A stretch of DNA of 64,000 nt, taken from contig NZ_VCQU01000004.1 of assembly GCF_012932915.1 (NCBI RefSeq), forward strand, positions 248,001 through 312,000, read 5' to 3'. Source of the stretch: Antrihabitans stalactiti. Its GTDB lineage: Bacteria; Actinomycetota; Actinomycetes; Mycobacteriales; Mycobacteriaceae. Positions 44,822-53,590 of this stretch are shown in pieces. Positions within the stretch are counted from its first letter, which is position 1; each line of letters starts with the position of its first letter. The notes under the pieces are model-generated. The model did no database searches. It was not told where the DNA came from and saw nothing but the letters and a program-made list of their open reading frames with translations. The translations under genes and the position numbers were made by a program.

Positions 44822-45578
44822 CCGGCGTCGGGTACTTCGGGCTGACCGTATCGCCTGACGAGATGCCGCGCACCCGCCTGGCGATCCACGGAACGGCGAA
44901 GTCGCGGAACCAGATTCGGTCGGCCTTACGTTGCTGACCAGCGTCCAACACCGGCGCCGGCCCGAGGTCGACGGCTTCGAGGTCGTGCGGCACGCCGAGT
45001 TCGTCGAGCACGCGGATCGCCATGTTCTGATGGCCGGCGGCGGACATGTGGATGCGGTCCCAGTCCCACATCCGGAAGTCGTTGTATTCGTTGAACCGCC
45101 AGAAGTCGATCACGACGCATTTGTGCCGCTCGGCTACCTCGCGGACCAACTCGTTGTAGATCGCGAAGCGCCCGCGGAGTTGGTCGAACACGACCGCCCC
45201 TGCGGTGTCGCGGGCGGTGAACAGCACCACCGTTGCGCCGGTCGCCGCAAGTTTGCCGATCGCTTCGTCGTACCGGGCTACCAACCCGTCGATATCCACG
45301 CGCGGCCGAATGATGTCGTTGGCGCCCGCGTAGATGGCGACCAGGTCCGGCTCCATGTCGAGGGCGGGGGCAAGTTGCTCGTCGAGGATCGGTCCGAGCA
45401 TCCTGCCGCGGATCGCCAGGTTGGCGTAGCGGACGCCCGGCCAGTTCTTCGCCAGCTGTTCGGCCACAAGGTCGGCCCACCCCCGCAAACCATTGGGGTA
45501 GCCGTCGACGACGTCACCGACACCCTCGGTGAAGGAGTCACCGAGGGCAACGAAGGTGCGGTACAACGGCTCAGACAT
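44787..45578 (-). CDS. SGNH/GDSL hydrolase
   Basis: A 263-residue esterase-type protein without a signal peptide. Block I is GDSFTEG with catalytic Ser15. Block III is YAGANDIIRP. The Asp/His pair is in WDRIHMSAAGH. The ATG overlaps the manC stop by eight bases, indicating coupled expression with sugar-nucleotide synthesis. A cytoplasmic deacylase acting on a carbohydrate or lipid is possible but unproven. Confidence 0.85.
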   Translation of the reverse strand: MSEPLYRTFVALGDSFTEGVGDVVDGYPNGLRGWADLVAEQLAKNWPGVRYANLAIRGRMLGPILDEQLAPALDMEPDLVAIYAGANDIIRPRVDIDGLVARYDEAIGKLAATGATVVLFTARDTAGAVVFDQLRGRFAIYNELVREVAERHKCVVIDFWRFNEYNDFRMWDWDRIHMSAAGHQNMAIRVLDELGVPHDLEAVDLGPAPVLDAGQQRKADRIWFRDFAVPWIARRVRGISSGDTVSPKYPTPVSVPGRGAPIR

Positions 45579-46650
45579 CCGTCGAGAAGCGGATGCCGCC
45601 ATCGGGAATGTCCACTCCGGGCCACACCCGTGCGCCACGGAGCAGCTCGCACCGTGCACCGATGTTCGCGCCGTCGCCGATCACAGCGTCGCGCACCAGC
45701 GCCCGCGGACCGATCCGCGCGCCGAAGCCGAGAATCGACCGTTCTACTCGCGCTCCCGCCTCGACCTTCGCGCCGTCGAAGAGGATCGCGCCGTCCAACC
45801 GCGCGCCCGCCCCGACCTCGGCGCCGCGCCCGACCACGGTCCCACCGATCAGAAGCGCACCAGGAGCGACACCGGCGCCCGGATGAACGAGCGACTCACC
45901 CCGCTGGCCCTGCAGTGCAGGCGAGGGCGCAATGCCACGAACCAGGTCCGACGAGCCCTGGATGAAGTCTTCCGGCGTACCCATGTCACGCCAGTACGAC
46001 GTGTCGACATGTCCGTATATACGGGCACCTTCGGTCAGCAACGCAGGGAACACTTCGCGCTCGACCGAGACCGGCCGCCCGGTCGGGATCTTCTCGATGT
46101 ATTCACGGCGGAACACGTAGCAGCCGGCGTTGATCTGGTCCGTCGGCGGATCTTGGGTTTTCTCGAGGAACGCGGTGACGCGACCGTCTGCGTCGGTAGG
46201 AACGCAACCGAAGGCGCGCGGGTCACCGACGCGAACGAGATGAAGGGTGACGTCGGCATTCGTCGACTCGTGCGTATCCAGGACCGCGCCGAGATCGGTG
46301 CCGCCGAGAACGTCGCCGTTGAACACCATGACGTTGTCCGCGCGCAGCTTCGGGAGCACGTTTCTGATGCCGCCGCCGGTGCCGAGCGGCTTCGTCTCCA
46401 TCACGTATTCGAGCTCGAGACCGAGCTCGGAACCGTCACCGAACTGCTCTTCGAACACCTCGGACTTGTACGACGTGCCAAGGACTACGTGGCTGATGCC
46501 CGCCTCGGCGATCCGCGCGAGCAGGTGGTGCAGAAAGGGCAGGCCTGCGGTCGGCAGCATCGGCTTCGGCGCCGACAACGTCAGCGGACGCAGCCGCGTG
46601 CCTTGTCCGCCGACAAGCACGACGGCATCGGTCTCACTGTTACTCGCCAT
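45571..46650 (-). CDS. manC: Mannose-1-phosphate guanylyltransferase
   Basis: A 359-residue sugar nucleotidyltransferase that makes GDP-mannose from mannose-1-P and GTP. The N-terminal signature is VLVGGQGTRLRPLT, and MVFNGDVLGG holds the metal-binding Asp. The C-terminal left-handed helix is made of hexapeptides (GAEVGAGARLDGAILF, then ARVERSILGFGARIGP). The ATG at 46650 gives the family length (same as Rv3264c, also called manB) and overlaps the wbbL stop. Confidence 0.92.
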   Translation of the reverse strand: MASNSETDAVVLVGGQGTRLRPLTLSAPKPMLPTAGLPFLHHLLARIAEAGISHVVLGTSYKSEVFEEQFGDGSELGLELEYVMETKPLGTGGGIRNVLPKLRADNVMVFNGDVLGGTDLGAVLDTHESTNADVTLHLVRVGDPRAFGCVPTDADGRVTAFLEKTQDPPTDQINAGCYVFRREYIEKIPTGRPVSVEREVFPALLTEGARIYGHVDTSYWRDMGTPEDFIQGSSDLVRGIAPSPALQGQRGESLVHPGAGVAPGALLIGGTVVGRGAEVGAGARLDGAILFDGAKVEAGARVERSILGFGARIGPRALVRDAVIGDGANIGARCELLRGARVWPGVDIPDGGIRFSTDV

Positions 46651-47539
46651 TGTTGTTGCCCTCTCGTGCTGCCGATTCGGATCGACTACGCAGCGCTGAT
46701 CGCACCGCAACCTTGGATCGAGCTGCCAGCCCAGCCCGGAGTCCTACCCGCAACGGTGCCTCCCACCAGTTCGGGTGGCGGTCGGCTTGGTAGCGGTAAG
46801 CACTCTGGTGGTGAGCAGGCAACATCAGTTCAGGGTTCCGACCTGCAGCGTGTCCCTTCTCATGTACCACCTCGGCAGTCGGCACGTAGACGTTATGCCA
46901 GCCTGCCTTGTTCAATCGGTCACCGAAGTCGACGTCTTCCATGTACATGAAATACCGAGAATCGAAGCCGGCGATCGAATCGAACGCCGCCCGCCGGATC
47001 AGCAGACACGAACCGGAGAGCCACCCCACCGTCCGTTCGCTACGCGCTTCGTCTTCCTGGCGGTATTTCCTGGTCCAGGGATTTGTCGGCCAGACGGTGC
47101 CGAGCAAAGCGTGGCCTGCTCCCGACAGCAGTGTGGGCACCTGGCGCGCTGAGGGGTACACCGCGCCGTCGGGCTCGCGGATCAGCGGTCCCAGCGATCC
47201 GGCGCGCGGCCAGCGCTGCGCCGCTTCCAGCAGCAAATCGATCGATTTCGGCGCCCACTCGATATCCGGATTCACCGCGACGATGAACTCGACGGACGGG
47301 TCGACCTCCGCGACGGCACGGTTTATTGCGCCGCCGTACCCGATATTCGCTCCGGTGTGCAGCAGTCGTACGTGGTCGTAGGCTTTCGCCGCCGCCTCGG
47401 GTGCTCCGTCGGTCGAGCCGTTGTCCGCGAGGATGACCTGCGGGTTCAGCACGGTCGCGCTGGCGAGCGAAGAAATGAACCGATCCAGATGTTCGCCGGG
47501 CGAGTAGGTCACCGTCACGACGGCCAGCTGCGAATTCAC
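46640..47539 (-). CDS. wbbL: Rhamnosyltransferase WbbL (decaprenyl-PP-GlcNAc rhamnosyltransferase)
   Basis: A 299-residue GT2-family enzyme. It adds rhamnose to decaprenyl-diphospho-GlcNAc, completing the linker between peptidoglycan and arabinogalactan. Motifs: LADNGSTDGAPEAAAK, NIGYGGAINRAV, VNPDIEW (DxD-type site) and MYMEDVDFGDRLNKAGW. The GTG at 47539 fits the family N-terminus (SQLAVVTVTYSPGEHL). It follows rmlD, which supplies its dTDP-rhamnose donor, by 22 bases. Confidence 0.93.
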   Translation of the reverse strand: MNSQLAVVTVTYSPGEHLDRFISSLASATVLNPQVILADNGSTDGAPEAAAKAYDHVRLLHTGANIGYGGAINRAVAEVDPSVEFIVAVNPDIEWAPKSIDLLLEAAQRWPRAGSLGPLIREPDGAVYPSARQVPTLLSGAGHALLGTVWPTNPWTRKYRQEDEARSERTVGWLSGSCLLIRRAAFDSIAGFDSRYFMYMEDVDFGDRLNKAGWHNVYVPTAEVVHEKGHAAGRNPELMLPAHHQSAYRYQADRHPNWWEAPLRVGLRAGLAARSKVAVRSALRSRSESAAREGNNNGE

Positions 47540-47561
47540 GTCAGCAAGCTTATCGGGGTAC

Positions 47562-48407
47562 TTAAGTGCACTTTGCCAGTGCAACGGCAAGAGCGTCGCG
47601 CCACGGTCGGAGCGGGGTCAAGCCGGCGTTCGCCCACGCCGCGCCGGACAGTACGGAATACGCCGGACGAGGAGCTGGGCGAACGAACTCGGCACTGGTG
47701 ACCGGAAGCACCCGGTCGGGATCCGCGCCGACACCCTCGAAGACCGCGCGCGCCAGGTCGAACCAACTCGCCTGACCGGCGTTCGTGAGGTGCAACGTTG
47801 CAGGTGGCGCTGGGTATGCCGCCAGTTCCAGCAGTCCAGCAGCGACGTCGGCGCTGTAGGTCGGCGAGCCGATCTGATCGTCGACGACGCTGACCGTGTC
47901 CCGTTCACGCTCGAGGCGGAGCATCGTCGACACGAAATCCGAACCCGACCCCGTGTAGACCCACGCGGTCCGTACCACCGACGCAGTGGGCAAGATCTCG
48001 TGAACAGCGAGCTCTCCCGCGAGCTTCGACCGTCCGTACACCGTTACCGGTCCGGTCGCGTGATCGGTTTCATAGGGACTGGTCGCTGTGCCGTCGAATA
48101 CATAGTCGGTAGATACCTGGATCAACCGTGCGTCGAGCTCGGCACACACGGTCGCCAACGTCCGTGGTCCTGCCTCGTTAACCGAAAACGCAGCTGCCTC
48201 ATCGGTTTCCGCGTTGTCGACTGCCGTATATGCCGCGCAGTTGATGACGACGCTGCCCGGCGTGACAGCTTTGCGAACCGATTCTGCGTCGGTGATATCC
48301 AACGTGGCGGAGTCGAAGCCGACGACGGGCAAACTCTGGTCGGCACCGACACGCAGCAACTGCTGACCCAGCTGCCCCTTGGCGCCGGTGATGACGATGG
48401 ATCCCAT
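47562..48407 (-). CDS. rmlD: dTDP-4-dehydrorhamnose reductase
   Basis: A 281-residue short-chain dehydrogenase making dTDP-L-rhamnose. The NAD(P) loop is GAKGQLGQQLL, the catalytic YxxxK is YGRSKLAGE, and ISTDYVFDG-type residues are QVSTDYVFDGT. First gene of the rmlD-wbbL-manC-SGNH transcript. Divergent from the LCP gene. Confidence 0.95.
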   Translation of the reverse strand: MGSIVITGAKGQLGQQLLRVGADQSLPVVGFDSATLDITDAESVRKAVTPGSVVINCAAYTAVDNAETDEAAAFSVNEAGPRTLATVCAELDARLIQVSTDYVFDGTATSPYETDHATGPVTVYGRSKLAGELAVHEILPTASVVRTAWVYTGSGSDFVSTMLRLERERDTVSVVDDQIGSPTYSADVAAGLLELAAYPAPPATLHLTNAGQASWFDLARAVFEGVGADPDRVLPVTSAEFVRPAPRPAYSVLSGAAWANAGLTPLRPWRDALAVALAKCT

Positions 48408-48503
48408 GGTGCAAGTCTGGCACGCCGAGAGTGCGGTTCAGGCGAGCGGCGGCCTCCGGCAAGTAGCCTTGGCAGCAAACGTCGCGCTACGAAAGGGTCG
48501 CAG

Positions 48504-50012
48504 GTGTCACAGACGCACGTCGAGCGACGACCCGGTCGTGCTCCCGCGCGTCGCTCCTTCACCCGCCCGGTCAACGCTGTGGTTGCCACTTTGTCGGTCT
48601 TGGCGCTCCTCGTCACCGGCTTCGGGTGGCGAGGGGTCGAATCGCTGAAGAACGACCTTGCGACCGCGGATGGCCTGGGTCTGGGCGGCGGCAAAGACGG
48701 TGCTGTCGACATCTTGATGGTCGGCACCGACAGCCGGACCGACGCGCACGGCAATCCGTTGTCCGACGACGAGCTTGCGTCCCTGCGCGCGGGCGGCGAC
48801 ATCGCCAGCAATACCGACACGATCGTCCTCATCCGCGTCCCGAACGACGGCAGTTCGGCAACCGCGATCTCGATCCCGCGCGACTCCTACGTCGAGGTGC
48901 CCGGGCTGGGAAAGACGAAGATCAACGGTGCGTACGGCGCAACGAAGGAAGGCAAGCGGGCCGAACTGGTCACGGCGGGAAAGTCGGAGGAAGAAGCCGA
49001 CACCGAGTCGACGAAGGCCGGACGGCAGGCCCTGATCAAAGCAGTCGCGAACCTGACCGGAGTGACCGTCGACCACTACGCCGAGGTCGGGCTGCTCGGG
49101 TTCGTCTTGCTTACCAACGCAGTCGGCGGCGTCGACGTCTGTCTCAACGACGCGGTCGACGAGTGGATGTCCGGGGCGAACTTCCCGGCTGGCCGCCAAA
49201 CCCTCGACGGCTCCAACGCCCTCAGCTTCGTCCGCCAACGCCACGATCTCCCCCGCGGCGACCTCGACCGCATCGTGCGGCAGCAAGTGTTCATGGCCGA
49301 ATTGGTCCACAAAGTCCTCAGCGCAAAAACCCTGAGCAGCCCGACAAAGCTCGGCGAACTACGCGACGCGATCACTCGGTCGGTCGTGCTCGACTCCGAT
49401 TGGGACATCCTCAGTTTCGCGAGCAAGCTGCAGGATCTCGCGGGCGGCAAGGTGCGCTTCGAAACCATTCCGGTCACCGATCTCAACGGCGTCACCGACG
49501 AAGGCGAATCGGTCGTGCGGGTGGACCCGAAAGCAGTGCAGGAATACGTTGCGAGCCTCGCGGGCGAGCACGCGCCGAAGAAAGACGACGAGCCCGCACC
49601 CGAAAAAGAGGTGGATCCGGCGAGCGTCACCGTCGACGTCGCCAACGACAGCGGCATCAGCGGGCTTGCCTCGCACGTTTCGGAAGCATTGTCCACCAAG
49701 GGCTTTCACACAGGAACGGTCGGCAACAACACGGGTAAAGCCGTCGACAGCAGCCGCGTCACTGCGGCGAAAGCCGACGACGCCGGCGCTGCAGCCGTTG
49801 CACGAGCCTTGGGTGGCCTGCCCGTCGAGACCGATTCGTCGCTGAAGTCCGGCGCGGTCCGGGTCGTGCTGGCTGCCGACTACAAGGGTCCGGGCACTAC
49901 CGATTACACGTCGTCGAGCTCGACGTCGTCTTCGTCCGACGATTCCAGCGGCGCGGTCCCCCCGGACCCGCCGATCGACGCAGGACAGAGCGGACCGAAA
50001 TGCGTGAACTAG
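48504..50012 (+). CDS. LytR-CpsA-Psr (LCP) family cell-wall glycopolymer ligase
   Basis: A 502-residue membrane-anchored protein. A cytoplasmic Arg-rich start and one helix (about 24-42: AVVATLSVLALLVTGFGW) precede the LCP domain: MVGTDSRTDAH, SIPRDSYVEVPG, KINGAYG and RQRHDLPRGDLDRI hold the Arg/Asp residues that bind polyprenyl-PP. A LytR_C domain (about 370-460, VTVDVANDSGISGLA) and a Ser-rich tail end it. In mycobacteria LCP proteins attach arabinogalactan to peptidoglycan (Rv3267 is one). Confidence 0.93.
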   Translation: MSQTHVERRPGRAPARRSFTRPVNAVVATLSVLALLVTGFGWRGVESLKNDLATADGLGLGGGKDGAVDILMVGTDSRTDAHGNPLSDDELASLRAGGDIASNTDTIVLIRVPNDGSSATAISIPRDSYVEVPGLGKTKINGAYGATKEGKRAELVTAGKSEEEADTESTKAGRQALIKAVANLTGVTVDHYAEVGLLGFVLLTNAVGGVDVCLNDAVDEWMSGANFPAGRQTLDGSNALSFVRQRHDLPRGDLDRIVRQQVFMAELVHKVLSAKTLSSPTKLGELRDAITRSVVLDSDWDILSFASKLQDLAGGKVRFETIPVTDLNGVTDEGESVVRVDPKAVQEYVASLAGEHAPKKDDEPAPEKEVDPASVTVDVANDSGISGLASHVSEALSTKGFHTGTVGNNTGKAVDSSRVTAAKADDAGAAAVARALGGLPVETDSSLKSGAVRVVLAADYKGPGTTDYTSSSSTSSSSDDSSGAVPPDPPIDAGQSGPKCVN

Positions 50013-50713
50013 CAACAACGCTCACAGAAATATTGCTCGAACCAATCCTGGAGCGCGATCCAGCCGGTCCACGAATCACGTTCTACGACGACGCGAACGG
50101 CGCGCGCATCGAGTTGTCGGCGTTGACGCTGGCCAACTGGGCCGCGAAGACAGCGAACATGATTCGCGACGAGTTCGCGTTGACCCCGGGCGCCCGCATC
50201 GCGGTCCTGCTGCCCGCGCATTGGCAGACCGCAGCGGTCCTGCTCGGTGCGTGGTGGGCAGGGGCCGAGGTCGTATTGCACGCCGACCCCGATGCCGAAT
50301 TGGCACTCGTCACCGCCGATCGGCTCGACGAGGTCCAAGACATTCCCGAGGTCGCGGCGCTGTCGCTGGACGCATTCGGCATGCCGGTCCGCGACCTACC
50401 GATCGGTGTCACCGACTACGCCACCTCGGTCCGCGTACACGGCGACCAATTCCGGCCGGCAGGAGCGGGTTTGGCGCTCGACGGCAGCTCAGTCGGCGAT
50501 GTGTTCGCCGCTGCGAAGGCCGCCGCAACGGAGCAGGGACTGACCAGCAAGGACCGAGTGCTCTCGGCACAGGATTGGTCGACTCCCACCGAATTGGTCA
50601 AGGCCTTCGTCGCTGTGTTTGCCGTCGGCGCGTCGCTGGTTCAGGTCGCCAACCCGGATCCCGCGGCTGTGGAGCGGCGCATCGAAGCCGAGCGGATCAC
50701 CACGCGGCTCTAG
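50000..50713 (+). CDS. TIGR03089-family protein (AMP-ligase-like fragment fold)
   Basis: A 237-residue protein resembling the N-terminal part of AMP-forming ligases (RITFYDDANGARIELSALTL, then RIAVLLPAHWQTAAVLLGAW). It lacks the ATP-binding P-loop and adenylation motifs, so it is not expected to be a ligase. Overlaps the LCP stop by 13 bases and is presumably co-expressed. Conserved in Mycobacteriales; role unknown. Confidence 0.83.
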   Translation: MRELATTLTEILLEPILERDPAGPRITFYDDANGARIELSALTLANWAAKTANMIRDEFALTPGARIAVLLPAHWQTAAVLLGAWWAGAEVVLHADPDAELALVTADRLDEVQDIPEVAALSLDAFGMPVRDLPIGVTDYATSVRVHGDQFRPAGAGLALDGSSVGDVFAAAKAAATEQGLTSKDRVLSAQDWSTPTELVKAFVAVFAVGASLVQVANPDPAAVERRIEAERITTRL

Positions 50714-51066
50714 GCGTAGTTGCCGTCTTCGAGTCCGGCTTCGATTTCGAACTTGTTGCGCGCCCGCGGGTGCCGCGCTTCCTCGAACAGATACCGCGCC
50801 ATGAACGTCAGCCCGTAGCGAGCCCACTGGTCCGCGTGGACCGATTCGTGCCGCAAAATCCGCTCGCCGAAATTCTTCTCGGTGAGATACGCCCCACCGA
50901 ATGTGGTGCCGCCACGGCCGAATCCGCCGCGCATCCCCGAGCACACATACATGTTGTGGTCCTCGTCGAACACGATGTTCGCGCGCCACAATTTCGCCCA
51001 CCCCAGTGCGATGGTCGTCACGACCGCCGACTGCCAACTGCCGCGGGATGCCCTGCGAATCGACAT
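50710..51066 (-). CDS. Small HExxH protein, putative metalloprotein
   Basis: A 118-residue protein. The motif H73-ESVH-ADQW (HExxH followed by Q80) is a zinc-peptidase-type site, and the flanking sequence (YLTEKNFGERILRHE, then ARYGLTFMARYLFEEARHPR) is hydrophobic/basic. Similar actinobacterial proteins carry the misleading label Fe-S oxidoreductase; a single cysteine here argues against that. Proteolytic activity is unproven. It converges with the TIGR03089 gene (overlap four bases). Confidence 0.72.
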   Translation of the reverse strand: MSIRRASRGSWQSAVVTTIALGWAKLWRANIVFDEDHNMYVCSGMRGGFGRGGTTFGGAYLTEKNFGERILRHESVHADQWARYGLTFMARYLFEEARHPRARNKFEIEAGLEDGNYA

Positions 51067-51086
51067 GTTGCAGACAGTACCTCGGC

Positions 51087-51136
51087 CCCTCGTGAGTCTT
51101 TTAGGAGTCTCTGGACTCCAAAAAGACTCACGAGGG
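51087..51136. repeat. Dispersed intergenic palindrome, copy C
   Basis: A 50 bp imperfect palindrome: outer arms CCCTCGTGAGTCTTTT / AAAAGACTCACGAGGG, inner arms GGAGTCT / GGACTCC, with 22 of 24 pairs matching. It lies between fadE25 and the small HExxH gene, both on the minus strand. See copies A (1999-2046) and B (15665-15714). Confidence 0.9.
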
Positions 51137-51142
51137 TGAGTG

Positions 51143-52300
51143 TCAGCGCAGCAGTGCGCGCGACATGACGACGCGCTGAATCTGGTTCGTGCCTTCGTAG
51201 ATCTGGGTGATCTTGGCATCGCGCATCATGCGCTCGACGGGGAAGTCGGTGGTGTAGCCGGCGCCGCCGAACAGCTGGACCGCGTCGGTCGTGACCTCCA
51301 TTGCCACGTCCGAGGCGAAGCACTTCGCGGCCGCGGAGATGAAGCCGAGGTTCTTCTCGCCACGCTCGGCGCGGGCGGCCGACGAGTAGACCATGAGACG
51401 AGCGGCTTCGGTCTTCATCGCCATGTCGGCGAGCATGAACTGCACTGCCTGGTTGTCGGCGATCGGGCGACCGAACTGCTTGCGGTCCTTGGTGTAGGCG
51501 ATTGCCGCATCGATCGCACCCTGCGCCAAGCCGACTGCCTGGGCACCGATCGTCGGACGGGTGTGGTCGAGCGTCTGGAGCGCGGTCTTGAAGCCGGTGC
51601 CAGGTTCGCCGATGATGCGGTCGCCGGGGATGCGGCAGTTCTCGAAGTACAGCTCGTTGGTCGGGCTGCCCTTGATGCCGAGCTTGTGCTCCTTCGGACC
51701 GACGGTGAAGCCTTCGTCGTCCAGATGGACCATGAACGCGGAGATGCCGTTGGCACCCTTGTCTGGATCGGTCACGGCCATGACCGTGAACCAGTGCGAG
51801 TTCGCGCCGTTGGTGATCCAGCATTTGCTGCCGTTGAGGATCCAGTCGTCGCCTTCGGCCTTCGCCCGGGTCCGCATCGCGGCCGCGTCGGAGCCGGCCT
51901 CACGCTCGGACAACGCGTACGACGCCATCTGACCGTTGACGAGGTCGGGCAGCACCTTGGCGTTGAGTTCCTTCGAACCGCTGAGGATCATGCCCATCGT
52001 GCCGAGCTTGTTCACGGCGGGGATCAGCGACGACGAGCCGCACACGCGGGCAACTTCCTCGATCACGATGCACGTGGCGACCGAATCGGCTCCCTGGCCA
52101 CCGAATTCCTCGGGGATGTGAATGGCGTTGAAGCCGGACTGGTTGAGCGCCTTCAATGCCTCTTCGGGGAAGCGGGCGTTCTCGTCGACATCCTTGGCAT
52201 GCGGCGCGATCTCTTTTTCGGACAGTGCACGAATCGCTGCCCGCAACTCGTCGTGCTCTTCGCCGAGCTTGAACAGGTCGAAATCCGGATTTCCAGCCAT
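51143..52300 (-). CDS. fadE25: Acyl-CoA dehydrogenase FadE25
   Basis: A 385-residue flavoenzyme for the first oxidation of beta-oxidation or branched-chain acyl-CoA breakdown. Signatures: ASYALSEREAGSDAAAM (FAD), WITNGANSHW, QLFGGAGYTTDFPVERMMRD and the C-terminal IYEGTNQIQR. The ATG at 52300 has AGGAG eight bases upstream. A TATAGT -10-like element and a GGCAC/GTGCC palindrome lie just upstream, and a TetR gene is next on the same strand. Confidence 0.93.
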   Translation of the reverse strand: MAGNPDFDLFKLGEEHDELRAAIRALSEKEIAPHAKDVDENARFPEEALKALNQSGFNAIHIPEEFGGQGADSVATCIVIEEVARVCGSSSLIPAVNKLGTMGMILSGSKELNAKVLPDLVNGQMASYALSEREAGSDAAAMRTRAKAEGDDWILNGSKCWITNGANSHWFTVMAVTDPDKGANGISAFMVHLDDEGFTVGPKEHKLGIKGSPTNELYFENCRIPGDRIIGEPGTGFKTALQTLDHTRPTIGAQAVGLAQGAIDAAIAYTKDRKQFGRPIADNQAVQFMLADMAMKTEAARLMVYSSAARAERGEKNLGFISAAAKCFASDVAMEVTTDAVQLFGGAGYTTDFPVERMMRDAKITQIYEGTNQIQRVVMSRALLR

Positions 52301-52329
52301 CGAACGCACTCCTAGGGAAGTTTGTCTGC

Positions 52330-52345
52330 GGCACTCAGTGCCAAG
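52330..52345. promoter_or_regulatory. Operator-like palindrome near the fadE25 promoter
   Basis: GGCACTCAGTGCC (52330-52342, extended by AAG) is a palindrome 30 bases upstream of fadE25. A TATAGT -10-like sequence lies at 52362-52357 on the minus strand, so the palindrome would sit just past the transcription start. On the opposite strand it reads CTTGGCACTGAGTGCC, almost the same as the second site. Confidence 0.6.
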
Positions 52346-52396
52346 GTGATTTCGCTACTATACCGCAACTGTGCCGCCCCAATCGGTGGATTGCAC

Positions 52397-52421
52397 GTGC
52401 CAAGACTTGGCACGCAGTGCC
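52397..52421. promoter_or_regulatory. Second operator-like palindrome cluster before fadE25
   Basis: GTGCCAAGACTTGGCAC (52397-52413) is a perfect palindrome. It overlaps GGCACGCAGTGCC (52409-52421), a second one, directly after the tetR stop. The core CTTGGCAC[T/G][G/C]AGTGCC recurs at 52330-52345 in inverted orientation. Confidence 0.65.
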
Positions 52422-52422
52422 A

Positions 52423-53082
52423 TCAGGACCGTTCGAGCTTTTGCTGCAACAGCTGGGCGACGCGACGAGGCGCAGTCCCCCGCGGAAACACCGCAACGAT
52501 GACGTCATCGTCCGATTCCGGTTCCGCCGCCCCGCGGCTCACATCGGCCAATGCGCTTCGCACGTCGCTGGAGGTGATCCGGACGCCGTCACGCAGCATG
52601 CGGCGCAACAGAAAATTGTGTGTCGCCGTCACCGACGCTGCGAACTGCACGACCGCGAGGTCCGGCGCATCCGGCATCGCAGACCTGAGGTAGTCGGCGA
52701 ACAGTCGCTCGTAACGGAAGATCGTCACGATCTCCCGATCGCGCAGCGCAGCGACCTCACGCACGACGTCGTAACGGCTCCGGGCGACATCTCGCCATTG
52801 GGTGAACCCGTCGTAGACCAGGACCGCCGCATCACAGACCGCGTCCCAAGGATCGTCGTGGCTGCCCGCGAGAAAGTCGGCTGCGCGTGCAAGCAAGATC
52901 TCGTGGTCGGCGAACACCACATCTTCCTTGGCCCGGAACTGCCGAAAGAACGTTCGTCGCGAGATTCCGGCGGCACGGGCGATGTCGTCGACAGTGGTTG
53001 CTTCGTAGCCCTTTTCCGAGAACAACCGCAACGCTTCGCCGACGACAGTCAGCCGGAACCGCGTCGAATCGTCGCCCGCCAC
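52423..53082 (-). CDS. TetR-family transcriptional regulator
   Basis: A 219-residue regulator. The HTH (TTVDDIARAAGISRRTFFRQ) has the FFR signature common in actinobacterial TetR proteins. The GTG at 53082 starts seven bases after the purE stop. It lies between purE and fadE25, a spot with no TetR gene in M. tuberculosis. The palindromes between its stop and fadE25 suggest it controls fadE25 or that a second regulator does. Confidence 0.85.
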   Translation of the reverse strand: MAGDDSTRFRLTVVGEALRLFSEKGYEATTVDDIARAAGISRRTFFRQFRAKEDVVFADHEILLARAADFLAGSHDDPWDAVCDAAVLVYDGFTQWRDVARSRYDVVREVAALRDREIVTIFRYERLFADYLRSAMPDAPDLAVVQFAASVTATHNFLLRRMLRDGVRITSSDVRSALADVSRGAAEPESDDDVIVAVFPRGTAPRRVAQLLQQKLERS

Positions 53083-53086
53083 GCGC

Positions 53087-53590
53087 TCAGCCCAACAGTT
53101 TCGCGCGCAGAGCGTCGTCCTTGTCCGCGACCATCTGTGCAAGGCCGAGTTGGAACTGCTCCATCCGCCCGCGCAACCCCGCGTCGCTGGAGCCCAGAAT
53201 TCGCGCCGCCAGCAGGCCTGCGTTGCGCGCACCCCCGATGGACACGGTCGCGACGGGTACACCCGCGGGCATCTGCACGATCGAAAGCAGCGAATCCATG
53301 CCGTCGAGGTACTTGAGCGGGACTGGAACACCGATCACCGGCAGTGGCGTCGCCGACGCGACCATGCCTGGCAGATGCGCCGCACCACCGGCACCGGCGA
53401 TGATCACCCGGATTCCTCGACCTGCGGCATCGCGCGCGTAGTCGAGCATGCGTTGTGGCGTCCGGTGCGCGGAGACCACGCCCACCTCGAAGGGAATCCC
53501 GAACTCCGCCAACGCTTCCGCGGCAGCTTCCATCGTCGGCCAGTCGGAGTCGCTGCCCATAATCAGCCCGACTACAGCGCTGTCAGCCAT
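53087..53590 (-). CDS. purE: N5-carboxyaminoimidazole ribonucleotide mutase
   Basis: A 167-residue class I PurE. Motifs: [30 protein letters not shown] (catalytic His), [16 protein letters not shown]. It acts after PurK in de novo purine synthesis. ATG 53590 overlaps the purK stop by eight bases (ATGGCTGA); ATGs at 53596 and 53605 are alternatives. Confidence 0.95.
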   Translation of the reverse strand: MADSAVVGLIMGSDSDWPTMEAAAEALAEFGIPFEVGVVSAHRTPQRMLDYARDAAGRGIRVIIAGAGGAAHLPGMVASATPLPVIGVPVPLKYLDGMDSLLSIVQMPAGVPVATVSIGGARNAGLLAARILGSSDAGLRGRMEQFQLGLAQMVADKDDALRAKLLG

